From assembly GCA_964626015.1 (NCBI GenBank), contig CAZVCC010000021.1, positions 1-50,776 on the forward strand: a stretch of DNA of 50,776 nucleotides, in the 5' to 3' direction. Under the pieces are notes generated by a model that made no database searches, was not told the origin of the DNA, and was given only the letters and a program-made list of their open reading frames with translations. This document shows positions 1 through 8,506 of this stretch, in pieces. The position numbers and the translations under genes were made by a program. The DNA is from CAIKZJ01 sp964626015. GTDB taxonomy: Bacteria; Bacteroidota; Ignavibacteria; Tepidaquicellales; Tepidaquicellaceae. Position 1 is the stretch's first letter. Every line of letters begins with the position of its first letter.

Positions 1-865
1 CAAAACCAAGAGAATCTTCTGTAGAGTTCTGTCCGTTTGAAGTACAGTTTGCCCAAATAGCATAAACATTTCCCTCAGGTCCCGCTGTAATGTCGCAGCC
101 CTGATGATGATGTCCTGAAGCAGGAACAGGACTGATGACCTGTACATTAGACCAGCTCACTCCGCTGTTTGTTGTCTTTGTGAATACTATTCTGTTATTG
201 TATGTCCCTCCGAATTCCGTATATACTGTGTATGAATGTCCGTAATATGGACTTGCAGATGCATAGTTTGTTCCTGATAAGTTTTTATCTGCACTCGTTG
301 ATGCACCAGGAAATGTTATTACTCCCGACCAGTTTGCACCAAAATTGGTTGAATATGCTGCACCCATGCTTCCCGCAAGAGTAATGTGAGAAATAATAAA
401 AACATCATTTTTGTCAATCATTGGTGCAGGATCGCCGTAATTGCTGTTTGTTATATCAGCACCTGAAAAGTTGAGACCGCCGTTTGTAGAAATATATCCC
501 GGTGTGCTGAATGTTGATGAACCGTTGAAATAGTTTGCTGATGAGAACATTAGATTTGGATGTAACAAACTGGATGTGATTATTACTTCCGACTGCGTAT
601 TAGGTGATGCAACCGATTTAATCATAAAATTTGGACTTACTGCCATAACACCAAGTGGTGTCTGGACGTATTTTATTACTGTATTCGGATTTACGTAGTT
701 ATCTGTGTTTGGATAACTTGGTAAATTGTCATAAGGTACGACAGGTGCAAACCGTGTCGAGGCCGGATGGAGATTCCACCGCGGGTCATCATTGTCGAAT
801 TTCTGTCCGGTTAAGATTACAAAACCGATTGCGAAAATCGCCAAAATGGAGAGAGTTTTTTTCAT
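1..865 (-). CDS. Secreted BNR/sialidase-like protein, C-terminus cut by window edge
   Basis: The reverse strand reads open from an ATG at 865 to the window edge (288 codons). The protein starts MKKTLSILAIFAIGFVIL, a typical signal peptide or membrane anchor. It then carries repeated Asp-box-like motifs of the form S/T-x-N-x-G-x-x-W/F, for example STNGGLNF, STNFGANWSG and TTNSGVSWSN. Such motifs mark the blades of BNR/sialidase-type beta-propellers. A later segment, HHHQGCDITAGPEGNVYAIW, fits the same fold. The product is therefore probably an exported beta-propeller protein. In this lineage such proteins often end in a T9SS sorting domain, but that end lies outside the window. The substrate is unknown, and sialidase activity should not be assumed. 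Confidence 0.8.
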   Translation of the reverse strand, partial: MKKTLSILAIFAIGFVILTGQKFDNDDPRWNLHPASTRFAPVVPYDNLPSYPNTDNYVNPNTVIKYVQTPLGVMAVSPNFMIKSVASPNTQSEVIITSSLLHPNLMFSSANYFNGSSTFSTPGYISTNGGLNFSGADITNSNYGDPAPMIDKNDVFIISHITLAGSMGAAYSTNFGANWSGVITFPGASTSADKNLSGTNYASASPYYGHSYTVYTEFGGTYNNRIVFTKTTNSGVSWSNVQVISPVPASGHHHQGCDITAGPEGNVYAIWANCTSNGQNSTEDSLGF

Positions 866-1165
866 TTTACTCGATTTTAATTTGTAAAAAACTTATATAT
901 TAATGTTTAATCTCTTTGATGATTTGTCATACAAATATAGATTGTAGTTAAATTATAACTTTAGCATTTTAAAATCAACTGTAAATTGCTTTAAATTTAA
1001 TTTTTCTGATTTATAGTTGCTTTAACTATTCTTTAAATTGAGCAAGAAATGAGTTATCTCTCAAATGTAAAATTATTGTAATCTTCTTCTTTTATCATAG
1101 TTTTTATTCTATTATATGTATAAATTTAGTATTAAATAAAATATTTTTAAACTTAATAAATAATC
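866..1165. other. AT-rich divergent intergenic region
   Basis: These 300 bases separate two divergent secreted-protein genes and contain no gene that I can support. On the minus strand a TATATTTG box (932-939) matches the Bacteroidota -7 consensus TAnnTTTG and lies about 67 bases before the ATG at 865, but no TTG sits at the expected -33 distance. On the plus strand TAAATTTA (1121-1128) is a weak candidate for the gene at 1166. Confidence 0.4.
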
Positions 1166-2200
1166 ATGAAAACAAAATTAATTACTATCATTTTTACGTT
1201 AATCCTCACTGCAGGATTAAATGCCCAAATCTTGCTTATCGAAGATTTTAACTATACAGCAGGAGATACTCTTGGTGCACATGGATGGACTTCTTTCAGT
1301 GGCGGCTCTACAAATGCACTTAGCGTTTATTCTCCGGGTCTTATTTTTGCCGGTTATTCAGGTTCTAATATTGGTAATTCTGCAGTCGTAAAACCTACAG
1401 GACAGGATGCTTATAAACCACTGACAAACCCGGATAGCGTTGGTACATTTTATATTTCTATGATGGTTAGGGTAGATTCAATGAAGACTGCTGGTGATTA
1501 TTTCTTTGCTCTTTTACCTTCAACTTCTACGACATTATACGCCGCAAGGCTTTATGTAAAAGATTCTCTCGGCTTAAGGTTTGGTATTATTAAATCTACC
1601 GTTGCGAATGGTCCGCTTGTTTACACTCCAACTACATATAATCTCGGTACGACATACCTCCTTGTTGTGAAGTATAATTTCCTTACAGGTTCCACAACAG
1701 ATGATGAAATAAGCTTGTTTGTATTTCCTTCTACAATACCCGCAGTTGAACCTCCTCCAACAGTTGGACCTGTAACAGGTTTAACTTCAGATATGACTAA
1801 CCTCGGTCGTATTGCTTTAAGGCAAGGTACTGCTGCTAACGCACCTTATTTAATTGTTGACGGTTTCAAAATATCTAAATCATGGCTTAGTGTTATCACA
1901 GGCGTTCAGCCAGTCAGCACTGTCGCCGAAAGCTTCAGTCTTTCTCAGAACTACCCGAATCCGTTCAATCCTTCAACGACAATCAATTTCAGCATTCCTA
2001 AAACAGGATTTGTTACATTGAAAGTTTATGACGTAAACGGAAGAGAAGTAAAGAGCCTTATCAGCGAAAACATGAATGCAGGCAAGTATGAAGTTAACGC
2101 AAACTTCAGCGAACTCAACAGCGGCGTTTATTTCTATAAATTGAATGTCTCTGGAGACGCAAACTATTCCGATACAAAGAAACTAATGCTCGTAAAATAA
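1166..2200 (+). CDS. T9SS-sorted secreted protein of unknown function
   Basis: The 344-residue product begins with a signal peptide (MKTKLITIIFTLILTAGLNAQ, cleavage probably after NAQ). The middle part (about residues 25-245) looks beta-rich, with a start resembling secreted concanavalin/LamG-like jelly-roll proteins (EDFNYTAGDTLGAHGW), but I do not recognise a specific family. The last 80 or so residues are a type A T9SS C-terminal domain, with SLSQNYPNPFNPSTTINFSI, then a VKVYDVNGREV-type strand and a GVYFYKL strand before a basic end. The protein is thus exported by Sec, moved across the outer membrane by T9SS, and probably attached to the surface. There is no Shine-Dalgarno sequence before the ATG. 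A strong terminator follows, so it is probably monocistronic. Confidence 0.88.
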   Translation: MKTKLITIIFTLILTAGLNAQILLIEDFNYTAGDTLGAHGWTSFSGGSTNALSVYSPGLIFAGYSGSNIGNSAVVKPTGQDAYKPLTNPDSVGTFYISMMVRVDSMKTAGDYFFALLPSTSTTLYAARLYVKDSLGLRFGIIKSTVANGPLVYTPTTYNLGTTYLLVVKYNFLTGSTTDDEISLFVFPSTIPAVEPPPTVGPVTGLTSDMTNLGRIALRQGTAANAPYLIVDGFKISKSWLSVITGVQPVSTVAESFSLSQNYPNPFNPSTTINFSIPKTGFVTLKVYDVNGREVKSLISENMNAGKYEVNANFSELNSGVYFYKLNVSGDANYSDTKKLMLVK

Positions 2201-2217
2201 TTTCATAAATTTTTATG

Positions 2218-2256
2218 AATCCGGGTTTATATTTATTTATAAATCCGGATTTTTTA
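2218..2256 (+). terminator. Rho-independent terminator after the T9SS cargo gene
   Basis: A 13-bp stem pairs AATCCGGGTTTAT (2218-2230) with ATAAATCCGGATT (2239-2251), with one G-U pair and an 8-base loop. A run of T follows. It separates the gene ending at 2200 from hutH. Confidence 0.9.
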
Positions 2257-2273
2257 TTTTAATAAATGCTCAG

Positions 2274-3803
2274 ATGAATAAATTTATTTTAAACGGTAAG
2301 AACCTCAATGTTCAGAATTCTATTAATATCATTAAAGGTAGTTATACACTATCTGTTTCTAAATCAGCAGAAAAAAATGTCAGGGTTTCAAGGAAACTCG
2401 TCGAAAGCTGGATTGCTAAAGATGAAGTAATCTACGGCATCAATACAGGATTCGGAGAGTTCAAAGATGTTGTAATTTCTAAAGACCAGACTGAAGCCCT
2501 TCAGAGAAACCTCATTTTGTCCCATTCAACAGGTGTAGGCTCCCCTATTGAAGATGATGTAGTTCGTTTAATGATTCTGTTTCGTATCAATTCACTAATT
2601 CAGGGTCATTCAGGAGTCAGGTTTGAACTCATAAGCTTTCTTCTGAAGTTTTTTAATGCAGGACTTATTCCCGTTATCCCTCAGCAGGGCTCTGTCGGCT
2701 GTTCGGGCGACCTTGCACCGCTTGCTCATCTTGCTTCTGCTCTTCTCGGAGAAGGATTGACAAAGTATAAAGGTAAAATACTCAAAAGTAAAGATGCTCT
2801 TAAAAAAGTAAGTCTTAAACCTTTTGTTCTATCTTCAAAAGAAGGACTTGCGCTCATCAACGGTACGCAAATGATGAGCAGCTATCTTTGCCTCTCTCTT
2901 TATGAGGCTATCAGACTTTCAAAGCTTGCTGATATTGCGGGCGCTGTCACTGTCGAGGCAACTAAAAGCACAGACACTGCTTACGACCCGCGTATTCAGA
3001 ATATACGTCCTCATAAAGGACAGATTGCATCATCTGAAAACCTCAGAAAACTTCTGAAGAATAGCGGTATTATTAAATCGCACGAAGACTGCCCGAGAGT
3101 TCAGGATGCCTATTCTATAAGATGCATTCCGCAGGTGCACGGTGCTGTTAAAGATGCTTTAAATTATTGTATAAATGTTCTCAATACTGAAATTAATTCC
3201 GTTACAGATAATCCTTTAATCTTTGCAAATAATAAAGAACATCTCGAAGGCGGTAATTTTCACGGCGAACCTCTCGCTCTTGCATCTGACTTTCTGAAAA
3301 TTGCTGTTGCAGAGCTTGGTAGTATTTCAGAAAGAAGAACTGCACGTCTCGTTGACGGCAGCCTGAGCGGTCTTCCAAGATTTCTTATAAAAGAAGGAGG
3401 CATAAACTCAGGGTTCATGATTGCTCAGTACACAGCAGCTTCTCTTGTCAGCGAGAATAAAGTTCTTGCACATCCTGCTTCTGTTGACTCTATCCCGACG
3501 AGTGCAAATCAGGAAGACCATAATTCGATGGGCTCAATCGCTGCAAGAAAATGTTTTGAAGTTATTAATAATGTTAAAAATATCCTCGCTATTGAAATTC
3601 TCTGCGGTACTCAGGCTCTCGAGTTTCTTAAACCTCTCGTTCCGGGTAAGGGAGTAAAAAAAGCTTATGATTTGTTTAGAAAAGAGATTAAATTCGTTAC
3701 AAAAGATTTATACATGAAAGATTTGATTGAAAGTGCAAATAAAATATTATATTATTCTGATTTTTTAGAACAGATTGAAAAAGTTACGGGTAAACTGAAA
3801 TAA
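2274..3803 (+). CDS. hutH: Histidine ammonia-lyase
   Basis: The 509-residue protein is full length for the aromatic amino acid lyase family. It removes ammonia from L-histidine to give urocanate. It shows the active-site tyrosine motif YGINTGFG (Y54), the Ser-His pair (S83-H84) expected for histidine rather than phenylalanine or tyrosine, and the SANQEDHNSMG motif. The self-processing MIO triad lies in GSVGCSGDLAPLAH at residues 143-145 and reads Cys-Ser-Gly in place of the usual Ala-Ser-Gly. The family pattern tolerates Cys there, so activity is expected. No other hut gene (hutU, hutI, hutG, ftcD) lies in the window, and the downstream partners are signalling and membrane genes. Assignment to HAL rests on the Ser-His pair and overall similarity. 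Confidence 0.92.
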   Translation: MNKFILNGKNLNVQNSINIIKGSYTLSVSKSAEKNVRVSRKLVESWIAKDEVIYGINTGFGEFKDVVISKDQTEALQRNLILSHSTGVGSPIEDDVVRLMILFRINSLIQGHSGVRFELISFLLKFFNAGLIPVIPQQGSVGCSGDLAPLAHLASALLGEGLTKYKGKILKSKDALKKVSLKPFVLSSKEGLALINGTQMMSSYLCLSLYEAIRLSKLADIAGAVTVEATKSTDTAYDPRIQNIRPHKGQIASSENLRKLLKNSGIIKSHEDCPRVQDAYSIRCIPQVHGAVKDALNYCINVLNTEINSVTDNPLIFANNKEHLEGGNFHGEPLALASDFLKIAVAELGSISERRTARLVDGSLSGLPRFLIKEGGINSGFMIAQYTAASLVSENKVLAHPASVDSIPTSANQEDHNSMGSIAARKCFEVINNVKNILAIEILCGTQALEFLKPLVPGKGVKKAYDLFRKEIKFVTKDLYMKDLIESANKILYYSDFLEQIEKVTGKLK

Positions 3804-3807
3804 CATT

Positions 3808-4719
3808 TTGAAGAAAAGACTAAATAATTTATTTTTCTACATAAAAAGACTTTACCAGAAGTATGATACCGACCAGATTTGGTTCCTATCCTCTGGTGTT
3901 TCATTTAGTATCCTTTGGGTTATTATTCCTACCCTCCTGATATTTCTCGGAATACTCGGATTTTATTTCGATAAAGTTAATGCTGTTCAGAAGATTAATG
4001 AATACATCAACCAGACTCTGCCTGTTAATTTTGAGATGAAGGACAAAGTAATAGAAGCAATTTCGGGAAAAGCCTTTGAATTGTCTCAAAATGCTCTGAT
4101 AACAACACTGATAGGTCTGTTAGGAGTATTCTGGGCGATGAGCAGTATGTTCAGCTACATGCGCGATGCTCTCAATAGAATTTTCGACGTAAAGGAATCT
4201 GTCACCTTTTTAAAAGGTAAACTTCGCGATTTTATTCTGCTGCTTATTATTATCGTGTTGTTTTCTTTCACAACTATCGTAACATCCATTCAGCAAATTG
4301 ACAACGAATTTATCAATTTTATTTTTACGTCTGTTTCATCCGTCATGAGTTCAAGTATTTTTCTTCTTTTCCTACTTCCTTTCTTTATTTCTTATGTAAT
4401 GTTTTTCTTTCTATACAGATTTGTTCCGCATTATAAGATACCGACACGCTCTCTTCTTTTTGGTGCTTTAATCTCTGCTGCTCTTTATGAACTTCTGAAA
4501 TATGTGTTTGCTTATTATATTCTCAATCTCTCAAATTATACCGCTGTTTACGGCGCATACGCTGCTATAGTTGTTTTTATGCTTTGGATTTATCTTTTAT
4601 CTTTGATTTTCTGTACCGGTGCGGCGTTGTCAAAAATTCACATGGAACTGTATAAGCTTGAACTAAAATTTAATAATAAAGAAAAATATGGAACAGAGGA
4701 AATTATCCCGAACGATTGA
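3808..4719 (+). CDS. YihY/BrkB-family inner-membrane protein
   Basis: The 303-residue protein starts at a TTG four bases after the hutH stop. It has about six hydrophobic segments, with the family layout: an N-terminal segment (FSILWVIIPTLLIFLGILGF), a soluble amphipathic part with QTLP, then WAMSSMFSYMRDALNRIFDV and later RFVPHYKIPTRSLLFGALIS and YGAYAAIVVFMLWIYLLSLI. These are hallmarks of the YihY/UPF0761 family, once wrongly called ribonuclease BN. The biochemical role is unknown; transport or envelope functions have been proposed for the family. Its 3' end overlaps the next gene by 32 bases, which points to co-transcription with hutH and the phosphatase. Confidence 0.88.
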   Translation: MKKRLNNLFFYIKRLYQKYDTDQIWFLSSGVSFSILWVIIPTLLIFLGILGFYFDKVNAVQKINEYINQTLPVNFEMKDKVIEAISGKAFELSQNALITTLIGLLGVFWAMSSMFSYMRDALNRIFDVKESVTFLKGKLRDFILLLIIIVLFSFTTIVTSIQQIDNEFINFIFTSVSSVMSSSIFLLFLLPFFISYVMFFFLYRFVPHYKIPTRSLLFGALISAALYELLKYVFAYYILNLSNYTAVYGAYAAIVVFMLWIYLLSLIFCTGAALSKIHMELYKLELKFNNKEKYGTEEIIPND

Positions 4720-5935
4720 AAAATTCTTAACCGAAGCTCCGAATTTCAAAAAAACTGAAGACCTGCTTAAATACGTCCTGCATCAGATAATCGGTAATGA
4801 GAACATTGGAATCAGCGGCGGAAGAATCTGGAAACTAAACAATAATAAAAAAGCGTATACACTCCTCGATCAGCTCGGCGACGTTAAAAAGATTGATAAA
4901 GGATTCGTTCTTGGACTAGATGAACTCCACATACTCCACGAGATTTCAAGAAAAAGAACTGTAACAACAATGGAAACGAATGTCTATCTGAAAAGAAGAG
5001 GCATAACAAACTATTCTGCAACGGGTATTGGTGAGAAATATAAAATAGTGTATAAGAATAAACCTATATATCTGTATCAGTTCCTTCTCGCGTTTAACGG
5101 AAACATTATTAACGATGAATTTCTTTACACACTGAACATAATTAGCGTTACTATTAATTCTATCATTCGGACTAAAAGAATCGAGTCTAAAGCTAAAGAT
5201 AATATTACGGAACTCGCCAAAGCCAGCGAGATTCAAAGAAGCATTCTCCCCGAACACGGTTATGAATTCGGTAATTATCAAATGTACGGCGTTTCTATTC
5301 CCGATAAAATCGTCGGCGGCGACTTTTTCGATTACATAAGCATAGCAGATGATAACAAACTCTGCATTGCTATCGGTGATGCCGCTTCTAAAGGTATATC
5401 TGCCGCTGCTCAAGCTCTCTATATTTCGGGAGCTCTGAAAATGGGCGTTAGCTACGACGTTGGTTTTACAACATTACTGAAACGAATTGGTAATCTCGTT
5501 AATGAAACATTCCCTAACGAAAGATTTGTTACTCTTTTTCTGTGCGAACTTTATAAGGATAAAAAAGGTCTTTGCGTCTATGTTAATGCAGGTCACAATT
5601 CGCCTTTTGTCCTGAGGTCTGGCACCACTGATTTAATAAGTCTCTCTTCAACCGGCTCTGTGCTCGGTCCATCTCCAAATCAGGATTATTATCTCGATAG
5701 TCTCTACCTTGAAAAAGGAGATTCTTTAATCCTTTACACAGACGGCATAGTCGAAGCCACTAACGAAAAGTTCGAATTCTACGGCGAAGATAGATTAAAG
5801 AATTTAATTATTCAAAACAAAAATGCAGGTCCCGAAATAATGTGTAAAAGAATTATTGAAAGCGTCCAGAAATATTCTGCTAACGGAAAATATTCTGACG
5901 ATAGAACACTCGTTGTTATAAGAAGAGTTAAATAA
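4688..5935 (+). CDS. PP2C-type serine phosphatase (RsbU/SpoIIE family)
   Basis: The 415-residue soluble protein has an N-terminal region (about 1-170) that resembles a divergent GAF-like sensor. A short coiled linker follows (KDNITELAKASEIQRSILPE), and then a PPM/SpoIIE phosphatase domain. The metal-binding motifs are visible: KIVGGDFFDY, then AIGDAASKGISAA, VNAGHNSPFVL and LILYTDGIVEATNE. The linker plus QRSILP is typical of RsbU-like stress phosphatases, which dephosphorylate anti-sigma-factor antagonists (STAS proteins). No STAS protein, anti-sigma kinase or sigma factor lies nearby, so the partner must be elsewhere. The gene overlaps the YihY gene by 32 bases and is followed three bases later by a TPR gene. 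Confidence 0.9.
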   Translation: MEQRKLSRTIEKFLTEAPNFKKTEDLLKYVLHQIIGNENIGISGGRIWKLNNNKKAYTLLDQLGDVKKIDKGFVLGLDELHILHEISRKRTVTTMETNVYLKRRGITNYSATGIGEKYKIVYKNKPIYLYQFLLAFNGNIINDEFLYTLNIISVTINSIIRTKRIESKAKDNITELAKASEIQRSILPEHGYEFGNYQMYGVSIPDKIVGGDFFDYISIADDNKLCIAIGDAASKGISAAAQALYISGALKMGVSYDVGFTTLLKRIGNLVNETFPNERFVTLFLCELYKDKKGLCVYVNAGHNSPFVLRSGTTDLISLSSTGSVLGPSPNQDYYLDSLYLEKGDSLILYTDGIVEATNEKFEFYGEDRLKNLIIQNKNAGPEIMCKRIIESVQKYSANGKYSDDRTLVVIRRVK

Positions 5936-5938
5936 ACG

Positions 5939-7081
5939 ATGAACACTTTAAGGTTTAATATTCTGCTAATTATTTTAACCTTTTCATTTGGTTCCGTTTT
6001 CTCTCAGACTAAAGATGAAAAACGCATTACTATTCTCAGAAATATATACTCCTGCAGCTTCGATTCTGCTCAAACAAATATTATAGCCTATATTTCTTCT
6101 TACCCGAATGAACCTCAGGGACATTTTCTTTACGTCCTTTCCGACTGGTGGAAAATAAACATCGACAGAAAAAATGCCTCTCTCGATGATGCCCTTAAAG
6201 ATAAAGTGAATAAGTGTATCGATTTCTGCGACGCTATTCTCGACAGAAATCCAAAAGATGTTGACGCTCTCATCTTCAAAGGTGCATCGCTCGGATACCG
6301 CGGTCTTGCAAAAAGTCTTCGTGAAAACTGGCTCTCCGCTGCCGACGACGGCAGGCAGGCTCTGAATCTTCTTTCGGAAGCTCTTGAAATTTCTCCTAAG
6401 AATAAGGAGGCTTTGCTCGGTGTGGGTATTTACAATTACTTTGCTGAATATATTCCTGATAGATATGTTTTTCTTAAACCTCTCATGCTTATATTTCCGA
6501 AAGGCGATAAAGTAAAAGGTATCGAGCAAATTAAAGAAGCTGAAACTTCTATACTCGCAAGTTATGAAGCTAAATACATAATGGCTTTTTTCAATATGCA
6601 GTACGAAAGAAATTTTATCGAATCAGAAAAGTACAGCAAAGAGCTATACATTCTATTCCCCTCAAACCCTGTCTTCGAGAAAATGCTATACAACTGCTAT
6701 TCCGGTTCGGGCAGATACGCCGAAGCTCTCGAGGGTTGGATAAAAGTAAGAAACAAAAACCTTGCTAAAGAAATCGGCTTTCAGTATGAATCGGTGTTGC
6801 GTGAAGCTGATTATTACATCTCTCTCAGCCTTCTCAAACTCGGAAGAATTGAAGAAATGGAAATGTATATTAACGAATGTGAGTCCCTCTCCGAAAAAAT
6901 CGACACCGAAGATACATCCTTCAAAATCTATACTTACGTAATGCAGGGCATGAAAAACGACATTCTCGGTAACCGCGGCAAAGCTATCGACTACTACAAA
7001 AAGGTTCTTTCCTCCCGCGAATTCAGAAACAGCCATTCCGAAGCAAACCGCTTCATCAACTCCCCCTACCAAAAACCATGA
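5939..7081 (+). CDS. Exported TPR-repeat protein
   Basis: The 380-residue protein starts with a signal peptide (MNTLRFNILLIILTFSFGSVFSQ) and then consists of helix-turn-helix repeats of TPR type. Recognisable units include DALIFKGASLGYRGLAKSL, ALNLLSEALEISPKNKEALL and QGMKNDILGNRGKAIDYYKK. It is probably periplasmic or attached to a membrane and acts as a protein-binding scaffold; no enzymatic motif is visible. The gene starts three bases after the phosphatase stop, so it is very probably in the same transcript as hutH, yihY and the phosphatase. A specific role cannot be read from sequence. Confidence 0.82.
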   Translation: MNTLRFNILLIILTFSFGSVFSQTKDEKRITILRNIYSCSFDSAQTNIIAYISSYPNEPQGHFLYVLSDWWKINIDRKNASLDDALKDKVNKCIDFCDAILDRNPKDVDALIFKGASLGYRGLAKSLRENWLSAADDGRQALNLLSEALEISPKNKEALLGVGIYNYFAEYIPDRYVFLKPLMLIFPKGDKVKGIEQIKEAETSILASYEAKYIMAFFNMQYERNFIESEKYSKELYILFPSNPVFEKMLYNCYSGSGRYAEALEGWIKVRNKNLAKEIGFQYESVLREADYYISLSLLKLGRIEEMEMYINECESLSEKIDTEDTSFKIYTYVMQGMKNDILGNRGKAIDYYKKVLSSREFRNSHSEANRFINSPYQKP

Positions 7082-7579
7082 TAATTTTACCATTTTAGTT
7101 TTTATAGTCATTACAAATTTTGCTTCCAAACTAATTAAAATCAGTCAATTATAACCCCTTTACTATATTTTTTCATCGTAAATGATATTAACTCATATAA
7201 CATCCAATTTTCGCCTTACTCATTTCTATTATCAATTTATCGTCAATTTCTCTAAATTTTGAGCATGAAAGCAGATTGTTAAATGAAGGCTATCAGGAAA
7301 TAAGTGCTCCATAAGAGCCACAAGTGCGCCAATGATGCGTAATTTTTATGATTGTGTTTGGAATGCTGTTTTGATGTATTACATCAATATAACGTAGTCT
7401 GTATGCTTCTTATTTTGGTACATTTAGCATAATTTTTTTACATCGCTAATGTTTGTATTTTTTAAATTAAAATTAAATGCAATTTATTCATAACTCTTAT
7501 TAACTTTTTTCATTCTGAAATTACAAAATCAATACCATGCATTCAATCAGAAAATTCAAAAAAGAGATGCATTTCTTAA
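7082..7579. other. Intergenic region with no supported gene
   Basis: About 500 bases of AT-rich sequence between the TPR gene and the rpsU promoter. All frames are broken by stops. A stretch around 7260-7440 is less AT-rich and gives short open fragments on the minus strand, possibly a decayed gene, but I cannot identify it. No terminator-like hairpin follows the TPR gene. At 7562-7577 lies a near-perfect inverted repeat (AAGAGATGCATTTCTT) directly upstream of the predicted rpsU promoter. Confidence 0.4.
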
Positions 7580-7610
7580 TTGATTAATGTCCATAAAAAT
7601 ATTATATTTA
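7580..7610 (+). promoter_or_regulatory. Predicted Bacteroidota-type promoter of rpsU
   Basis: TTG at 7580-7582 is followed after exactly 20 bases by TATATTTA (7603-7610), one base off the Bacteroidota consensus TAnnTTTG. Transcription would begin near 7617, leaving a leader of about 25 bases before the rpsU TTG start. The same TTG-N20 spacing is seen before feoA and before the small secreted gene at 29135-29536. Confidence 0.5.
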
Positions 7611-7640
7611 TGTTTTCCAAATTTTAAAATTGAGGTACAT

Positions 7641-7838
7641 TTGATTAAGGTAATTATTCAGGATACAGAGTCTCTTGATAAAGCTCTTAAAAGATTCAAG
7701 AAGAAATATGAAAAAGCCGGGATACTTAAAGAATTCAGGAGAAGACAGTTCTTCGTCAAACCTTCTGTTGAGAAGAAGATGAACAAGGAACGTGCTATCA
7801 GGAAATCAAAGAGAATAGTAGAAGAAGAAAATACATAA
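7641..7838 (+). CDS. rpsU: 30S ribosomal protein bS21
   Basis: The product is a 65-residue, strongly basic protein that matches bS21 throughout: an N-terminal strand (KVIIQDTESLDKALKRFKKK), the conserved LKEFRRRQFFVKPSVEK block and a basic helical tail. I place the start at TTG 7641 because bS21 proteins begin just before this strand. The longer in-frame reading from 7587 would add 18 residues without family support. A GAGGT Shine-Dalgarno sequence (7632-7636) sits five bases before the TTG. bS21 binds the small subunit near the 3' end of 16S rRNA and helps translation initiation. The gene has its own promoter and terminator, so it is probably monocistronic. Confidence 0.93.
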   Translation: MIKVIIQDTESLDKALKRFKKKYEKAGILKEFRRRQFFVKPSVEKKMNKERAIRKSKRIVEEENT

Positions 7839-7875
7839 TAAGTTCTTTACTTTATTTATATTAGATTTACGAATT

Positions 7876-7910
7876 CCCGCATACAGGTTTGTATGTGGGT
7901 TTTCTTTTTT
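7876..7910 (+). terminator. Terminator after rpsU
   Basis: A 10-bp stem, CCCGCATACA (7876-7885) with TGTATGTGGG (7890-7899), has one G-U pair and a 4-base loop, and is followed by a T-rich tract. Confidence 0.9.
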
Positions 7911-7970
7911 AAATATTCCTTTATTATTATTTAGTAAAACAGTAACTTACAATAATTAATTTTTGTCGCT

Positions 7971-8489
7971 ATGGAAAAGACTAAACTTCATATTTACATA
8001 ACTCCAATTCAGATTTCTAAACGGGTCAAACAGCTTGCTGCTCAGATTAATAAAGACTACGAACATAAGATTCCAATTTTTATCGGCGTACTTAACGGAG
8101 CATTCCTCTTTATGTCTGACTTGATTAGAGAAATCAAAGTTAACTGTGAAATTGATTTTCTAAAGCTTTCCAGTTACGGTGACAGCAAGATTTCTTCAGG
8201 TCAGGTGAAAACGCTAAAAGAGCTTAATTGCGAACTTAAAGGCAGAGATGTTATTATCGTTGAAGACATAATTGATTCAGGACTTTCTATGGATTTTATT
8301 CTTAAAACTATTAAATCTCAAAAACCTGAATCGATAAGAATTGCGAGTCTTTTAATAAAAAAAGGTACTCCCAAATTTAACTTTAAAATCGATTATCTCG
8401 GTTTTGAAATTGAGAATAAATTTGTAGTTGGTTATGGGCTCGATTTTGCTCAGAAATACAGGAATTTAAAAGGAATTTATGTGTTATAA
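7971..8489 (+). CDS. hpt: Hypoxanthine phosphoribosyltransferase
   Basis: The 172-residue enzyme salvages hypoxanthine (and probably guanine) with PRPP to give IMP or GMP. The PRPP-binding signature is clear at residues 98-104 (EDIIDSG, within VIIVEDIIDSGLS). The N-terminal PIFIGVLNGAFLFMSDL and the KLSSYGDS segment are typical of bacterial 6-oxopurine phosphoribosyltransferases. Length is normal. The gene lies 17 bases before ftsH, an order (hpt-ftsH) found in many bacteria, often with tilS upstream; tilS is not present here. Confidence 0.93.
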   Translation: MEKTKLHIYITPIQISKRVKQLAAQINKDYEHKIPIFIGVLNGAFLFMSDLIREIKVNCEIDFLKLSSYGDSKISSGQVKTLKELNCELKGRDVIIVEDIIDSGLSMDFILKTIKSQKPESIRIASLLIKKGTPKFNFKIDYLGFEIENKFVVGYGLDFAQKYRNLKGIYVL

Positions 8490-8506
8490 ATATTAAATTT
8501 TTTAGC

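Noticed and set aside
655..903. Plus-strand open frame
   Set aside because: It lies over the start of the minus-strand BNR-like gene, which has a signal peptide and Asp-box motifs.
2274..3803. Inactive hutH because of the CSG triad
   Set aside because: The family pattern accepts Cys at the first MIO position, and the other active-site residues are intact.
7260..7440. Possible decayed gene or transposase remnant
   Set aside because: Only short fragments broken by stops are visible on either strand, and none shows a motif I can name.
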